From positions 1 to 64,000 of the forward strand of contig DASXHZ010000061.1 of assembly GCA_036488085.1 (NCBI GenBank): a DNA stretch of 64,000 bases, read 5' to 3'. This document shows positions 8,927 through 17,415 of this stretch, in pieces. The DNA comes from DASXHZ01 sp036488085. GTDB lineage: Bacteria > Acidobacteriota > Thermoanaerobaculia > Gp7-AA8. The translations under genes were made by a program, and so were the position numbers. The notes beneath the pieces are model-generated. The model did no database searches. It worked only from the letters and a program-made list of their open reading frames with translations, and was not told the origin of the DNA. How positions within the stretch are numbered: the stretch's first letter is position 1; every line of letters begins with the position of its first letter.

Positions 8927-9577
8927 TCAGCTAATTGCACCGCGGCGGGCGGCGGCGCGGTGCTGCATCCAGGTCATCAAGGCGTAGAGGGCGGCGACGA
9001 CCAGGGCGAAGCCGATCAGCCACTCGGACTTGGAGGAGAGCACCTTCCGCAGGGCGTCGGGATCCTTCAGCAACGCGGGCTGGTCGCCGATGACGCGCAT
9101 CCCGAACCAGGCGAGGGCACCGTTGAAAACGCCGGCGCCGGCGATGGTGGTGAGGGAGAAGACGCCGAAATTCATCCGGAAGAGGCCCGCGGGGATGGAA
9201 ATCAGGTGGCGGATGCCGGGCAGCAGGCGCGCCACGAAGATGCCGCCGCCACCGTACTCCTCGAACCAGGCGTCGGCTTTCCGCAGCCGCTCAGGCGAGA
9301 GGTGGACGAACTTGCCATACCTCTCGATGATCGGACGCCCGAGCTTGACCGCGACCCAGTAGCTGATCGCCGAGCCGACCCACGATCCGGCGGTCGCGGA
9401 GAAGACCACGACCCAGATGTTCAGCTTTCCCTGCGCCGCCCAGAACGCCGCGGGCGGGATCACAACCTCGGCAGGCACCGGGAGCGCCGTGCTCTCCAGG
9501 ATCATGAGCCCGAACACGCCGAGGTAGCCGTGGGCGAGGACGAACTGCATCCAGGAGGCGAACACGGAGTGGAACAT
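8927..9577 (-). CDS. DedA family membrane protein (SNARE-associated/VTT domain)
   Basis: The product has 216 residues with four or five membrane segments. Typical DedA features are present: the LESTALPVPAEVVIPPAAF re-entrant segment, the GSWVGSAISYWVAVKLGR helix, and F-x-A-R-LLPGIRHLISIPAGLFRM, which carries the conserved Arg and GxxR-like motif. DedA proteins act in the inner membrane and are linked to lipid flipping (undecaprenyl phosphate or phosphatidylethanolamine recycling) and to proton-motive-force homeostasis; which applies here cannot be told. The gene is convergent with secA. Confidence 0.88.
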   Translation of the reverse strand: MFHSVFASWMQFVLAHGYLGVFGLMILESTALPVPAEVVIPPAAFWAAQGKLNIWVVVFSATAGSWVGSAISYWVAVKLGRPIIERYGKFVHLSPERLRKADAWFEEYGGGGIFVARLLPGIRHLISIPAGLFRMNFGVFSLTTIAGAGVFNGALAWFGMRVIGDQPALLKDPDALRKVLSSKSEWLIGFALVVAALYALMTWMQHRAAARRGAIS

Positions 9578-9589
9578 GGGGCGCGGATA

Positions 9590-10846
9590 CTACAACGCGG
9601 CCAGCGCCGCGCGCTTCACTTTCCCCCGCTCGTCAACCGGGATCGCGTCGATCAGTTTCACAATCCGCGGGACCTTGTGCGACGAGAGTCGGGAGCGGCA
9701 AAAATCGCGGATGGTCTCGCGCGTGACTGCGCCATCCGCGACGACCGCGGCTGCGACGACTTCGCCGCGCGATCCGGCGGGCTCGCCGTACACCTTTACC
9801 TCGCGAATGCCTCCGATCTGGAGGATCACCTGTTCGACCTCGCGCGGGTTGACCTTCTTGCCGGCGGTGTTGATCCACTCGCTGGCGCGGCCGGCGAGTA
9901 CGATCTCGCCGTTTTCCCGCCGTTCGATGATGTCGTCGGGCGTGAACTTGCCGTCGAACGGCACGAACGTGTTTTCGTCGAGCAGATAGCCGAGGGTCAC
10001 GTTGGCGCCGCGAATCGCTCCGTCGATCGTGACGCCGTTCATCGCTGAACCGATCGTCCCGCGCTCCACCGCGCCGCCAACCCGGTCGTACGCGATCCCG
10101 CCCACTTCGCTGCAGCCGTAGAACGAGTGGATGTCGATGCCGAAACGCTCCCGGAAGCGCTTCGACGTCGATGGGAGCAGCGGCGCGCCGGCGGAGATGA
10201 ACGTGCGGACGCTCTCGAAGCGGCCGTCGTCGAGCGGCAGCGACGCGAGGTGTTCGAACACCATCGGGATCAGCGGAGCGATGCTGCAGCGATGGCGGTT
10301 CGCGAGGGCGATGAGTGAGAGCGGAAGGTACTCGTTGGAGACGACCACCGCGGTCCCCTGGATCAGCAGCGGCATCACGAGGTTCGAGAAGCCATACGAA
10401 TGCGAGAACGGGATCGCGCCGAGGTTCCGGTCCGTGGGGAGTACGCTCATCGTCGAGCAGATGTTCTCGGCGTCGGCGACCAGGTTGTCGACGGAGCAGA
10501 CGATCGCTTTCGGCATGCCGGTCGAGCCGGAGGTGAGCTTCAGGACACGCGCATCGGGCGGGAGCTTCGGCCGGCCGAAGTGACTCATGACCGCCGCGAT
10601 CTCGCTCTGCGGCGCATCGCGATCGAAGAGGACGACGATCGCGCCGCGAGCGATCGCCGCGAGCAGCGTGGCGACGAAATCCGCGGAGTTCGGGAGCTGC
10701 AACGCGACCAGTTCCCCTGCACGGAAGCGCGGCGCGAGCTCACGCGCACGCGCCAGGAAGGCGGCGCGCGTGACGACGTGGTCGTGCTCGATGAGCGCAA
10801 CCGCATCGGGAGCGCTGTCGACGAGGTCGACAAAGCGTGGCAGCAT
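9590..10846 (-). CDS. AMP-dependent synthetase/acyl-CoA or acyl-ACP ligase
   Basis: This is an ANL-superfamily adenylating enzyme of about 418 residues, somewhat shorter than the usual 500 or more. Motifs seen: phosphate-binding LTSGSTGMPKAI, aromatic-substrate or acyl pocket region FSHSYGFSN, the SFYGCSEVGG motif, the hinge LAGRASEWINTAGKKVNPREVE, and the C-terminal RGKVKRAAL with the catalytic Lys. It would activate a carboxylic acid as an adenylate and transfer it to CoA or to the ACP encoded just across the divergent start. It faces the flavoprotein gene, with starts 17 nt apart (or overlapping if the ATG at 10864 is used), so both probably share control. Its place beside ACP and KS genes suggests it loads the starter unit, which is inference. 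Confidence 0.82.
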   Translation of the reverse strand: MLPRFVDLVDSAPDAVALIEHDHVVTRAAFLARARELAPRFRAGELVALQLPNSADFVATLLAAIARGAIVVLFDRDAPQSEIAAVMSHFGRPKLPPDARVLKLTSGSTGMPKAIVCSVDNLVADAENICSTMSVLPTDRNLGAIPFSHSYGFSNLVMPLLIQGTAVVVSNEYLPLSLIALANRHRCSIAPLIPMVFEHLASLPLDDGRFESVRTFISAGAPLLPSTSKRFRERFGIDIHSFYGCSEVGGIAYDRVGGAVERGTIGSAMNGVTIDGAIRGANVTLGYLLDENTFVPFDGKFTPDDIIERRENGEIVLAGRASEWINTAGKKVNPREVEQVILQIGGIREVKVYGEPAGSRGEVVAAAVVADGAVTRETIRDFCRSRLSSHKVPRIVKLIDAIPVDERGKVKRAALAAL

Positions 10847-10862
10847 GCTTTCTGATTCTGTC

Positions 10863-12116
10863 ATGCACGACGTGATCGTCATCGGCGGGGGGCCCGCCGG
10901 ATCGACCGCCTCAACGCTCCTGACTCGCGAAGGCTTCCGTGTGGTGCTCTTCGAGCGCGACCGCTTTCCGCGTTTTCAGATCGGCGAGTCGATGCTCCCC
11001 TACAGCAACGACATCTTCCGCAGCCTCGGCGTGTACGAAAAGCTCGTCGACGCCGGCTTTTTTCCGAAGTACGGCGCCGGATTCGTGACCGCCGACGGCT
11101 CGGCCAGTACGGTGTTTCGCTTCCGCGAGACGCTCGAGCCGCCGTACCAGCGCTCGTTCCAGGTGGAGCGATCGCGGTTCGATCAGCTACTGCTAAATCA
11201 TTCGCGCGAAAACGGCGTGGAGGTTCACGAAGAGACGGCGATCGCGCGCGTCGACCTGTCGGACAAGAACCGGCCAGCCGTCGAGACGACGAGCGGCGAG
11301 CGGCATGAAGCGCGTTTCGTCCTCGACTGCAGCGGCCACGGCGCGCTGCTGGCGCATGCCACGGGACGCCGCATCAACATCGAGTCGCTGAAGAAGACGG
11401 CGATTTTCTCGCACTTCAAAGGCGTCAGGCCGGAGGAGGGGCGCGACCGCTACAACATCATCGTAGTCGTCCTCCGCAACGGCTGGTTCTGGATGATTCC
11501 GCTGAGCGACGAGAAGACGAGCGTCGGTCTGGTGATGGACCGCGAGAGTGTGATCGCGTCCGGCCTCACGCCGGAGGAGCTGCTCGAACGGACGATCGCG
11601 ATGACGCCCTTCGTCGCGGAGCGGCTGAAGAATGCCGAGCGGACGATGGAGGTGCGGCAGCGGAAGGACTTCTCGTACCGCGTCTCGACGCTGGTCGGCG
11701 AGAACTTCGCGGTCTCCGGCGACGCGGCAGGGTTTCTCGACCCGATCTTCTCGACCGGCGTCATGATCGCGATCACGTCATCCTCGCGGCTCGCCGACGC
11801 GATCGGGGAGAAGTTGCGGAGCGGCTCGATGCGCGGGCTGCTGCGCCACCAGCGGAAGACGCAGACGGCGATCGACCGCTATCTGCGCTTCATCGAGAAC
11901 TTTTACCGCCGTCCGTTCGTCGAGATGCTGCTCCATCCCCATCCGCCGCACGCGATGTACATGGCGATCGTCCGGATGCTCGGCGGGAATGTTTTCTCCT
12001 CGCGATTTGATCGAATGATGCTGGCAATCTTCTTCTCGCTGGTGCGGCTGCAGGACCGATTCGGGTTCGCGCCGCGCATCGAGTGGAGCGCGCTGCCCGG
12101 CGCGGCCAAGGGGTAA
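10863..12116 (+). CDS. FAD-dependent monooxygenase/halogenase-like oxidoreductase
   Basis: The protein of 417 residues starts with the FAD-binding GGGPAGSTAS motif. It has a second FAD motif VSGDAAGFLDPIFSTGV and a GWFWMIPLSD segment resembling the WxWxIP motif of flavin-dependent halogenases. That motif is shared more loosely with the geranylgeranyl-reductase/tryptophan-halogenase family, so oxidation without halogenation is equally possible. It ends 2 nt before the ACP start and leads a gene run (oxidoreductase, ACP, hot-dog protein, KS, CLF, glycosyltransferase) with mostly overlapping ends, implying one transcript. Flavin halogenases and oxidases decorate pigments and polyketides bound to carrier proteins, which fits the neighbours. 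Confidence 0.8.
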   Translation: MHDVIVIGGGPAGSTASTLLTREGFRVVLFERDRFPRFQIGESMLPYSNDIFRSLGVYEKLVDAGFFPKYGAGFVTADGSASTVFRFRETLEPPYQRSFQVERSRFDQLLLNHSRENGVEVHEETAIARVDLSDKNRPAVETTSGERHEARFVLDCSGHGALLAHATGRRINIESLKKTAIFSHFKGVRPEEGRDRYNIIVVVLRNGWFWMIPLSDEKTSVGLVMDRESVIASGLTPEELLERTIAMTPFVAERLKNAERTMEVRQRKDFSYRVSTLVGENFAVSGDAAGFLDPIFSTGVMIAITSSSRLADAIGEKLRSGSMRGLLRHQRKTQTAIDRYLRFIENFYRRPFVEMLLHPHPPHAMYMAIVRMLGGNVFSSRFDRMMLAIFFSLVRLQDRFGFAPRIEWSALPGAAKG

Positions 12117-12118
12117 CA

Positions 12119-12394
12119 ATGACAAACATGGATTTGCGGACGAAGCTCAAGGAGCTGCTCATCGAGCGCCTCAAGTTCGAGGACATGACGCCGGCCGACA
12201 TCGCGGACGACGAACCGCTGTTTGCCGGCGGCCTGGGGCTCGACTCCATCGACGCCCTCGAGATCGTGGTGATGCTGGAGAGTGAGTTCGGCATCAAGGT
12301 GAAGAACGAGACGGCGGCGCGCGATCACTTCCGCTCCATCGCCTCGCTCGCCGGCTTCGTCGAGTCACGCCTTGCGCAGCAGCAGAATGCGTGA
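12119..12394 (+). CDS. Acyl carrier protein
   Basis: This small acidic protein of 91 residues contains the phosphopantetheine attachment motif GLDSIDALE, with Ser in the usual D-S-I/L context, after an LxxLxxERLKFEDMTPADI helix. It would carry the growing chain on a 4'-phosphopantetheine arm. The ATG at 12119 follows an AAGGGG Shine-Dalgarno that overlaps the end of the oxidoreductase gene. It is a dedicated carrier for this cluster rather than the housekeeping AcpP, because it sits among biosynthetic genes; that is inference. Confidence 0.92.
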   Translation: MTNMDLRTKLKELLIERLKFEDMTPADIADDEPLFAGGLGLDSIDALEIVVMLESEFGIKVKNETAARDHFRSIASLAGFVESRLAQQQNA

Positions 12395-12746
12395 GCTCCC
12401 GCATCAAATCCCTTTTCGCGCCGCCTCGAAGCTGATCCGCCGCGACGCGGCGTCGATCGAAGGGGAGTTCCTCTGCACGGCGAACGACGCGATGCCGCTC
12501 GAGGTGATGCTCGTCGAGGCGATGGCGCAGTTCGGCGGCGCGCTGGTGTTCGAGGGGCAGGGGTACCTCAGTGCGATCGACGCTTGCGAAGTGCTGCGCG
12601 TTCCGGTCGCCGGCGACACGGTGCGGCTGGTCGTGACGCTCGACGCGTCGCTCGGCGTGTTGCACCGGTTCAGCGGCGTCGGACGCATCGACGGAGTAGA
12701 AGTCGCGCGCGCCCGGTTTTATCTCTCCGCAAATGCGGAAGCCTGA
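12387..12746 (+). CDS. Hot-dog fold 3-hydroxyacyl-ACP dehydratase-like protein, catalytic His not evident
   Basis: The protein has 119 residues. The segment AMPLEVMLVEAMAQFGG aligns with the FabZ/FabA core PVMPGVLMxEAMAQxGG, so the hot-dog fold is likely. FabZ enzymes need a His in an HFPGxP motif just upstream; here the equivalent reads CTANDAMPLE with no His, while the E of EAMAQ is kept. It may therefore be a non-catalytic or altered dehydratase, or act as a thioesterase or chain-binding subunit, as some short FabZ-like proteins of polyene clusters might. The start overlaps the ACP end by 8 nt and its end overlaps the KS start by 14 nt. Confidence 0.72.
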   Translation: MRELPHQIPFRAASKLIRRDAASIEGEFLCTANDAMPLEVMLVEAMAQFGGALVFEGQGYLSAIDACEVLRVPVAGDTVRLVVTLDASLGVLHRFSGVGRIDGVEVARARFYLSANAEA

Positions 12747-13971
12747 TCCGTCCACACGCATCGCCGTCACCGGCGCCGGCATCATCTGCGCGATCGGCCG
12801 CGACAAAGGGGAAGTGTGGCAGTCGATCCGCGAGTCTCGCGATGGCATCCGCAAACTGACGCGGCTCGCGGGCGAGACCTTTCCGACGAACCTCGCTGCC
12901 GAGGTCGGCGACGAACTGCGAATCCCCCTCGGCAAGCGCGAGGCGAAACGCCTCTCGCGCACCGATCTCCTCGCGCTCGTCGCCGCGAACGAGGCGATCG
13001 AACAGGCGAGCGAGAACGCTCCTCTGCCGCGCGATCGTGCCATCGTCACGACCGGCACGTCGACCGGCGGCCTTCTCGAAGGGGAGGAGTATTACTTCGA
13101 GCGCCTCGTGCGCGGCCGCAGACGCGCGCATGCTTCGCGCGTTCTGCAGCAGCCGACGTCCGGCCCCTCCGACGCGGTCGCAAAGACGTTCTCCCTCGGC
13201 GGCGGCGCGATCTCGAACGCGACGGCGTGTGCGTCGGCAGGTGTCGCGATCGGTATGGCCGCCGACTATCTGCGGTCGCGTCACGCGGACGTCGCCATCG
13301 CGGGCGGCAGCGACGCGCTTTGCCGACTCACGTATAGCGGGTTCAGTGTGCTCCAGGCGGTCGATGAAGCGCCATGCACGCCGTTCGACGCGAACCGCAA
13401 AGGGATCACCCTCGGCGAGGGGGCCGCGTACCTCGTGCTCCAACGCTGGGACGATGCCATCGCCCGCGGCGCCACGATCCTCGCGGAGCTCTGCGGGTAT
13501 GGCGCGTCGTGCGATGCGCATCATCCGACCGCGCCCGCCGAGGATGGGCGAGGCGCCGAAGCGGCGATGCGTGCGGCGATAGCCGAGGCGCGGGTGGACG
13601 GCGTCGACTACGTGAACGCGCACGGTACGGGGACGCTGCTGAACGACTCCGCCGAGTCGCGCGCCATCGTGGCCGCGATCGGCTCCAACACGCCTGTTTC
13701 GTCGTCGAAGTCGTATTTCGGACATACGCTCGGCGCTTCCGGCGCGCTCGAAGCGGTGATCAGTATCCTCGCGCTGCAGGAACAGCTCGCACCGCCGACG
13801 CTGCGCCTGCGCGACGCCGCGAACGACTGCACGCCGCTCGACTACATCCCGCATACACCGCGGCCGATGGCGATGGAACACGTGCTGTCGAACACCTTCG
13901 GTTTCGGCGGCTCGAACGTGTCGCTGGTTTTCCGGCGCTCGCATAATTCGACAACCGCTGGCGTGCTATAA
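12733..13971 (+). CDS. Beta-ketoacyl-ACP synthase (KS alpha type, catalytic triad intact)
   Basis: The protein has 412 residues with a thiolase-like fold. All three catalytic residues are visible: Cys166 in TACASAG, His297 in NAHGTGTLLND and His331 in KSYFGHTLGASGALE. The C-terminal NTFGFGGSNVSLVF is canonical for FabF-type synthases. It would condense a starter or growing acyl chain with malonyl-ACP. Its partner immediately downstream is a KS-like protein with no catalytic residues, so the two probably form a KS-CLF heterodimer as in type II polyketide and aryl polyene systems. A heptameric DSAES/ND region suggests a normal fold, with no truncation. Confidence 0.9.
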   Translation: MRKPDPSTRIAVTGAGIICAIGRDKGEVWQSIRESRDGIRKLTRLAGETFPTNLAAEVGDELRIPLGKREAKRLSRTDLLALVAANEAIEQASENAPLPRDRAIVTTGTSTGGLLEGEEYYFERLVRGRRRAHASRVLQQPTSGPSDAVAKTFSLGGGAISNATACASAGVAIGMAADYLRSRHADVAIAGGSDALCRLTYSGFSVLQAVDEAPCTPFDANRKGITLGEGAAYLVLQRWDDAIARGATILAELCGYGASCDAHHPTAPAEDGRGAEAAMRAAIAEARVDGVDYVNAHGTGTLLNDSAESRAIVAAIGSNTPVSSSKSYFGHTLGASGALEAVISILALQEQLAPPTLRLRDAANDCTPLDYIPHTPRPMAMEHVLSNTFGFGGSNVSLVFRRSHNSTTAGVL

Positions 13972-13983
13972 AACCGGCACCTG

Positions 13984-15159
13984 ATGAGTCGAGTGGCCGT
14001 GACGGGGATCGGCGTCGTTGCGCCTGGCGCGATCGGTGTCGAGGCGTTCCGTGAGCTGCTCGCGAGCGGCAGGAGCGCCATCGAGTTGGTGGATCGATTC
14101 GACGTCGAAGGACTGCGGGGAAGACACGCGGCGCTGGTCCGCGGTTTCAACCCGCGCGACTTCATCGCACCGATGAAGATGCGGCGGATGAATGCTCTGT
14201 CGCGCCTCGGCGTCGCCGCAGCGAAGCTGGCGTTCGACGACGCGCCGCCGGTCGACCCGGCGACGACCGGCGTCGCGATCGGAACGGCGTTCGGTCCGGT
14301 ACAGACGTCGGTCGACTACATGCGCGAGTACGTCGAGAAGGGAGCATCGCTCGCGCCGCCGCAGCTCTTCGCGGAATCGGTGGCGAACGCGCCGGGAAGC
14401 CACATCGCGATCGAGTGGGGACTTCGCGGTTTCAACGTGACGGTGACGCAACGCGAATCGTCGGCGCTCGCCGCCGCGATGTACGGCGCGTCGCAGGTCG
14501 TGAAGGGGAGCGTGACGGCGGCCGTGACCGGCGGCGTCGAAGAGATCAACGAGATGATCTTCAGCGTTCTCGACCGCCTCGGCGCACTTGGGAACGAGTC
14601 GTGTCCGTTCGATCGCCGCCGCAACGGCCTCGTTCCGGGCGAGGGGAGCGCCGTGCTGGTGGCTCAGGGCGAGGCAAAAGAGGCGTACGGTTACCTGGCT
14701 GGCTTCGGCATCGCGCGCGACACGACGGCTACGATCTCGGATTGGGGGAGGGATCATCACGCCGTCGTGACGGCCATGCGCGCTGCGATTGACGACGCGG
14801 AGCTGACGATGCACGACATCGACGCCATTTACGCATCCGCCAACTCGACTCGGCGCGCCGATCGCGTGGAGTATCTCGCGATCGAGGAGCTGTTTGGCGA
14901 CGCCGCGCCTCCGGTGGTCGCGACAAAGGGTTACTTCGGCGAATATGCCGCGAGTGGAGCGCTGCAACTCGTCGCCGCGCTCCTCGCGATCGACGAGCAG
15001 ACGCTGCATGCGTCGTGCGGCTTCGAAGAGGGTGACGCGGAGATGCGGAACGACGTCGTTCGCGAGCGGCGGCCTGTCGCGTTGAGGAACGTGCTCGTGA
15101 ACAGCATCTCGGCGGGAGGCGGAATCGTGTCGGCGGTGGTCTCGAGGGAGGCGGCGTGA
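13984..15159 (+). CDS. Ketosynthase-like chain-length factor (all three catalytic residues replaced)
   Basis: The 391-residue protein shares the KS fold (VAVTGIGVVAPGAIG at the start, NRxGLVPGEGSAVL, VLVNSISAGGGIVSAVV near the end). At the three active-site positions it differs: the Cys site reads TQRESS (Arg157), the first His site reads SANSTRR, and the second His site reads KGYFGEYAASGAL (Glu320). It therefore cannot condense by the usual mechanism and is best read as a KS-beta/chain-length factor pairing with the preceding KS. In such pairs the CLF sets the number of extensions. A 12-nt gap follows the KS gene, and the end overlaps the glycosyltransferase start by GTGA. Confidence 0.85.
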   Translation: MSRVAVTGIGVVAPGAIGVEAFRELLASGRSAIELVDRFDVEGLRGRHAALVRGFNPRDFIAPMKMRRMNALSRLGVAAAKLAFDDAPPVDPATTGVAIGTAFGPVQTSVDYMREYVEKGASLAPPQLFAESVANAPGSHIAIEWGLRGFNVTVTQRESSALAAAMYGASQVVKGSVTAAVTGGVEEINEMIFSVLDRLGALGNESCPFDRRRNGLVPGEGSAVLVAQGEAKEAYGYLAGFGIARDTTATISDWGRDHHAVVTAMRAAIDDAELTMHDIDAIYASANSTRRADRVEYLAIEELFGDAAPPVVATKGYFGEYAASGALQLVAALLAIDEQTLHASCGFEEGDAEMRNDVVRERRPVALRNVLVNSISAGGGIVSAVVSREAA

Positions 15160-15830
15160 AGCTGCTGGCCGTGATCCCGGCGCTGAACGCGGAGCGGACC
15201 ATCGGGGACGTCGTGCACAAGACGCGCGAGCAGATCCGCGACGTCATCATCATCGACGACGGCTGTACCGATCGCACCGCGGACGTCGCGCGCGCCGAGG
15301 GGGCTTCCGTGCTGCGGCATGAGACGAACCGCGGCAAAGGGGCGTCGCTGAAGAGCGGCTTCGCCTACGCGCTGCAGCACGGTTACGACGCGGTGATCAC
15401 GCTCGATGCGGACGGGCAACATCTCCCATCCGAGATTCCGAAGATCCTCGCGGCTTGGGAGGAGAGCGGTGCGGACCTCGTGATCGGCGGCCGTGCGCAC
15501 CTCTTCGATCACATGCTGCCGCGGCGGCGGCTGGCGAATCGTTTTTCCTCTTGGGCGATCGCGAAAGGTTCCGGGACGGGCGTCACCGACTCGCAGAGCG
15601 GCTTCCGCCTCTACGCGGCGCGCCTGCTCCGCGAGATCCAACTGCGCACCGACGGCTTCGACATGGAGAGCGAAGTGATCATCCGCGCCGGCGTCCGGAA
15701 GATGCGCATCGTCGTGACGCCCGTCGACCTCGGATTCATCGACGGGCTCTCGACCAGCCACTACCGTCCATTAGGCGACACCCTTCGTATCGCCTGGACC
15801 GCGATTCGCGCGCGCTTCTTCTGGCGCTAG
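15156..15830 (+). CDS. GT2 family glycosyltransferase (dolichyl-phosphate mannose synthase-like)
   Basis: The product of 224 residues has the GT-A signature: IPALNAERTIGDVV, VIIIDDGCTDRTADVA, NRGKGASLKSGF, and the metal-binding LDADGQH. DSQSGFRLY and DGFDMESEVI are typical of polyprenyl-phosphate sugar transferases such as DPM1. No transmembrane anchor follows. The 4-nt GTGA overlap with the CLF gene puts it in the same transcript, so it may glycosylate the cluster product or act on a lipid carrier. Its stop overlaps that of the convergent peptidase gene in a shared CTAG. Confidence 0.85.
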   Translation: MKLLAVIPALNAERTIGDVVHKTREQIRDVIIIDDGCTDRTADVARAEGASVLRHETNRGKGASLKSGFAYALQHGYDAVITLDADGQHLPSEIPKILAAWEESGADLVIGGRAHLFDHMLPRRRLANRFSSWAIAKGSGTGVTDSQSGFRLYAARLLREIQLRTDGFDMESEVIIRAGVRKMRIVVTPVDLGFIDGLSTSHYRPLGDTLRIAWTAIRARFFWR

Positions 15831-17395
15831 GGTTGTACGACCTCTTTCGGAAGCGGTTTGCGCGGGAACATCTCGGGACGGTTTGCGGCCTCCCACACGA
15901 ACGTTGCGATCACGACGGCGGCTTGCATCAGGTCGTCCTTCTGGAGGCGCTCGTAGGTGTCGAAGTTGGTGTGATGGGTCCGCGTCTCGTACTCCACGTC
16001 GTCCTGGATGAACTGGAAGCCCGGGATTCCTACTTCATCGAATGAGAGGTGGTCGGTGCCGCCGGTATTGCGCATCGTGATCGCCGTCGCACCGAGGTCG
16101 TGGAGCGGTTTGAACCACTCCTCGAAGATGGGAACGGCCGCGGCGTTTTCCTGCGTGTAGATGCCGCGGACCTTGCCGGTGCCGTTGTCGAGGTTGAAGT
16201 AGGCCGAGACCTTCGCCTGCTCCGGCTTGAGCGTCAGTGGACCGCGCTTCTGCATCGACATCGGCATCGATGCCTCGTTCGGATCGAGCAGCGGCTTCGA
16301 GCCGAAATGCTGCGCAACGTAAGCGTGCGAACCGAGGAGTCCCTCTTCTTCGCCGGACCAGAGCGCGATGCGGATAGTCCGCTTCGGCGCGATGCCGATC
16401 GCTTTCAGAATGCGGACCGCTTCCATGACCGCGACCGTGCCGGCGCCGTTGTCGGTCGCGCCGGTGCCGCTGTGCCAGGAGTCGAGGTGCGCGCCGAGCA
16501 TGACGATCTCGCCGTTCTTTGACGTGCCGGGGATCTCGGCGACCGTGTTGTACTGCTGCGGGTTGTCGTAATACGTCGCCTTCACGTCGAGCTCGAGCTC
16601 GGGGTCTTTCTTGTGTTCGGCGAGGCGGACGATGCGCGCGTACTGCTCGTCGGAAACAGTGACCGAGGCCACGGGGTACTGCTCGTTCGGGCGGTAACTG
16701 CCTGCGCTCTGCACGTGGATCGTGCCGAAGTCAGCCCCGCCGGGAACGATGACGCCGAGCGGTTTCTCGTCGGCGAAGAGCTTCACGGTGTCGAGGAAGA
16801 GCTGCCGGCGCTTGAGGGCTGCGTCGCGATTGCCGCGCGGCGCTCCGGGGATCTCGTAGTTGGAAAGCTCTTCGAGCGACTTTTCGTCATAGCGCTCGAA
16901 CTGTGCCTTCTCGTGCGGCTTGAACTCGCGCGGGTCGCCGAGGAGGAGGAACTTGCCCGCGATCTTCCCTTTCAGCTTGTCGAGGTCCTCTTTCGTCTCG
17001 AGCTTCGCCTGGATCACTTTGCCGCGCACCGGGCCGTTCGTTCCCGGCGTCCATGCGCGAGGGATGGCGATGAGCTCCGCGATGTCGGGCGAGACCAGCC
17101 GGAGCGAGCACGAGTCGTACGACCATCCGCGCCCGAACGGTCCCCACTCCTCGATGTGCGCATTCGACAGCCCGAACTCGGCCAGCTTGTCGCGCGTCCA
17201 CTCGTTCGCGCGTTTCATGTTCGGCGAGCCGGTGAGGCGCGGGCCGATGTCGTCGGTCAGCGTTTCCGCAATCTCCATCACCTTCGAGTTGCGGAAGCCC
17301 TCCTGCCGGATGCGCGTCTGCATCGTCAGGTCGGGTGTGTCGGCGGCGAAAAGCGAAAGAGGAAGGACGAAGAGAAGCGCTATCAGCTTTTTCAT
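15827..17395 (-). CDS. M28 family zinc aminopeptidase/carboxypeptidase, exported
   Basis: The product has about 522 residues with a signal peptide (MKKLIALLFVLPLSLFA). It contains the dinuclear zinc motifs of M28: MLGAHLDSWHSGTGATDNGAG (first His and bridging Asp), SGEEEGLLGS (catalytic and ligand Glu) and TGGTDHLSFDEVGIPGFQF (last ligands). An inserted PA-like region around residues 130-260 precedes the catalytic domain, as in glutamate-carboxypeptidase-like M28B members. It likely trims peptides in the periplasm. I chose the ATG at 17395 because it directly starts the signal peptide; a longer frame reaches 17434. Confidence 0.88.
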   Translation of the reverse strand: MKKLIALLFVLPLSLFAADTPDLTMQTRIRQEGFRNSKVMEIAETLTDDIGPRLTGSPNMKRANEWTRDKLAEFGLSNAHIEEWGPFGRGWSYDSCSLRLVSPDIAELIAIPRAWTPGTNGPVRGKVIQAKLETKEDLDKLKGKIAGKFLLLGDPREFKPHEKAQFERYDEKSLEELSNYEIPGAPRGNRDAALKRRQLFLDTVKLFADEKPLGVIVPGGADFGTIHVQSAGSYRPNEQYPVASVTVSDEQYARIVRLAEHKKDPELELDVKATYYDNPQQYNTVAEIPGTSKNGEIVMLGAHLDSWHSGTGATDNGAGTVAVMEAVRILKAIGIAPKRTIRIALWSGEEEGLLGSHAYVAQHFGSKPLLDPNEASMPMSMQKRGPLTLKPEQAKVSAYFNLDNGTGKVRGIYTQENAAAVPIFEEWFKPLHDLGATAITMRNTGGTDHLSFDEVGIPGFQFIQDDVEYETRTHHTNFDTYERLQKDDLMQAAVVIATFVWEAANRPEMFPRKPLPKEVVQP

Positions 17396-17415
17396 CGAGG
17401 CGCAGAGTTTAGTCG

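Noticed and set aside
9590..15830. Complete aryl polyene or xanthomonadin cluster
   Set aside because: Ketoreductase, acyltransferase, exporter and carrier-lipid genes that define those clusters are absent, so only a partial resemblance is claimed.
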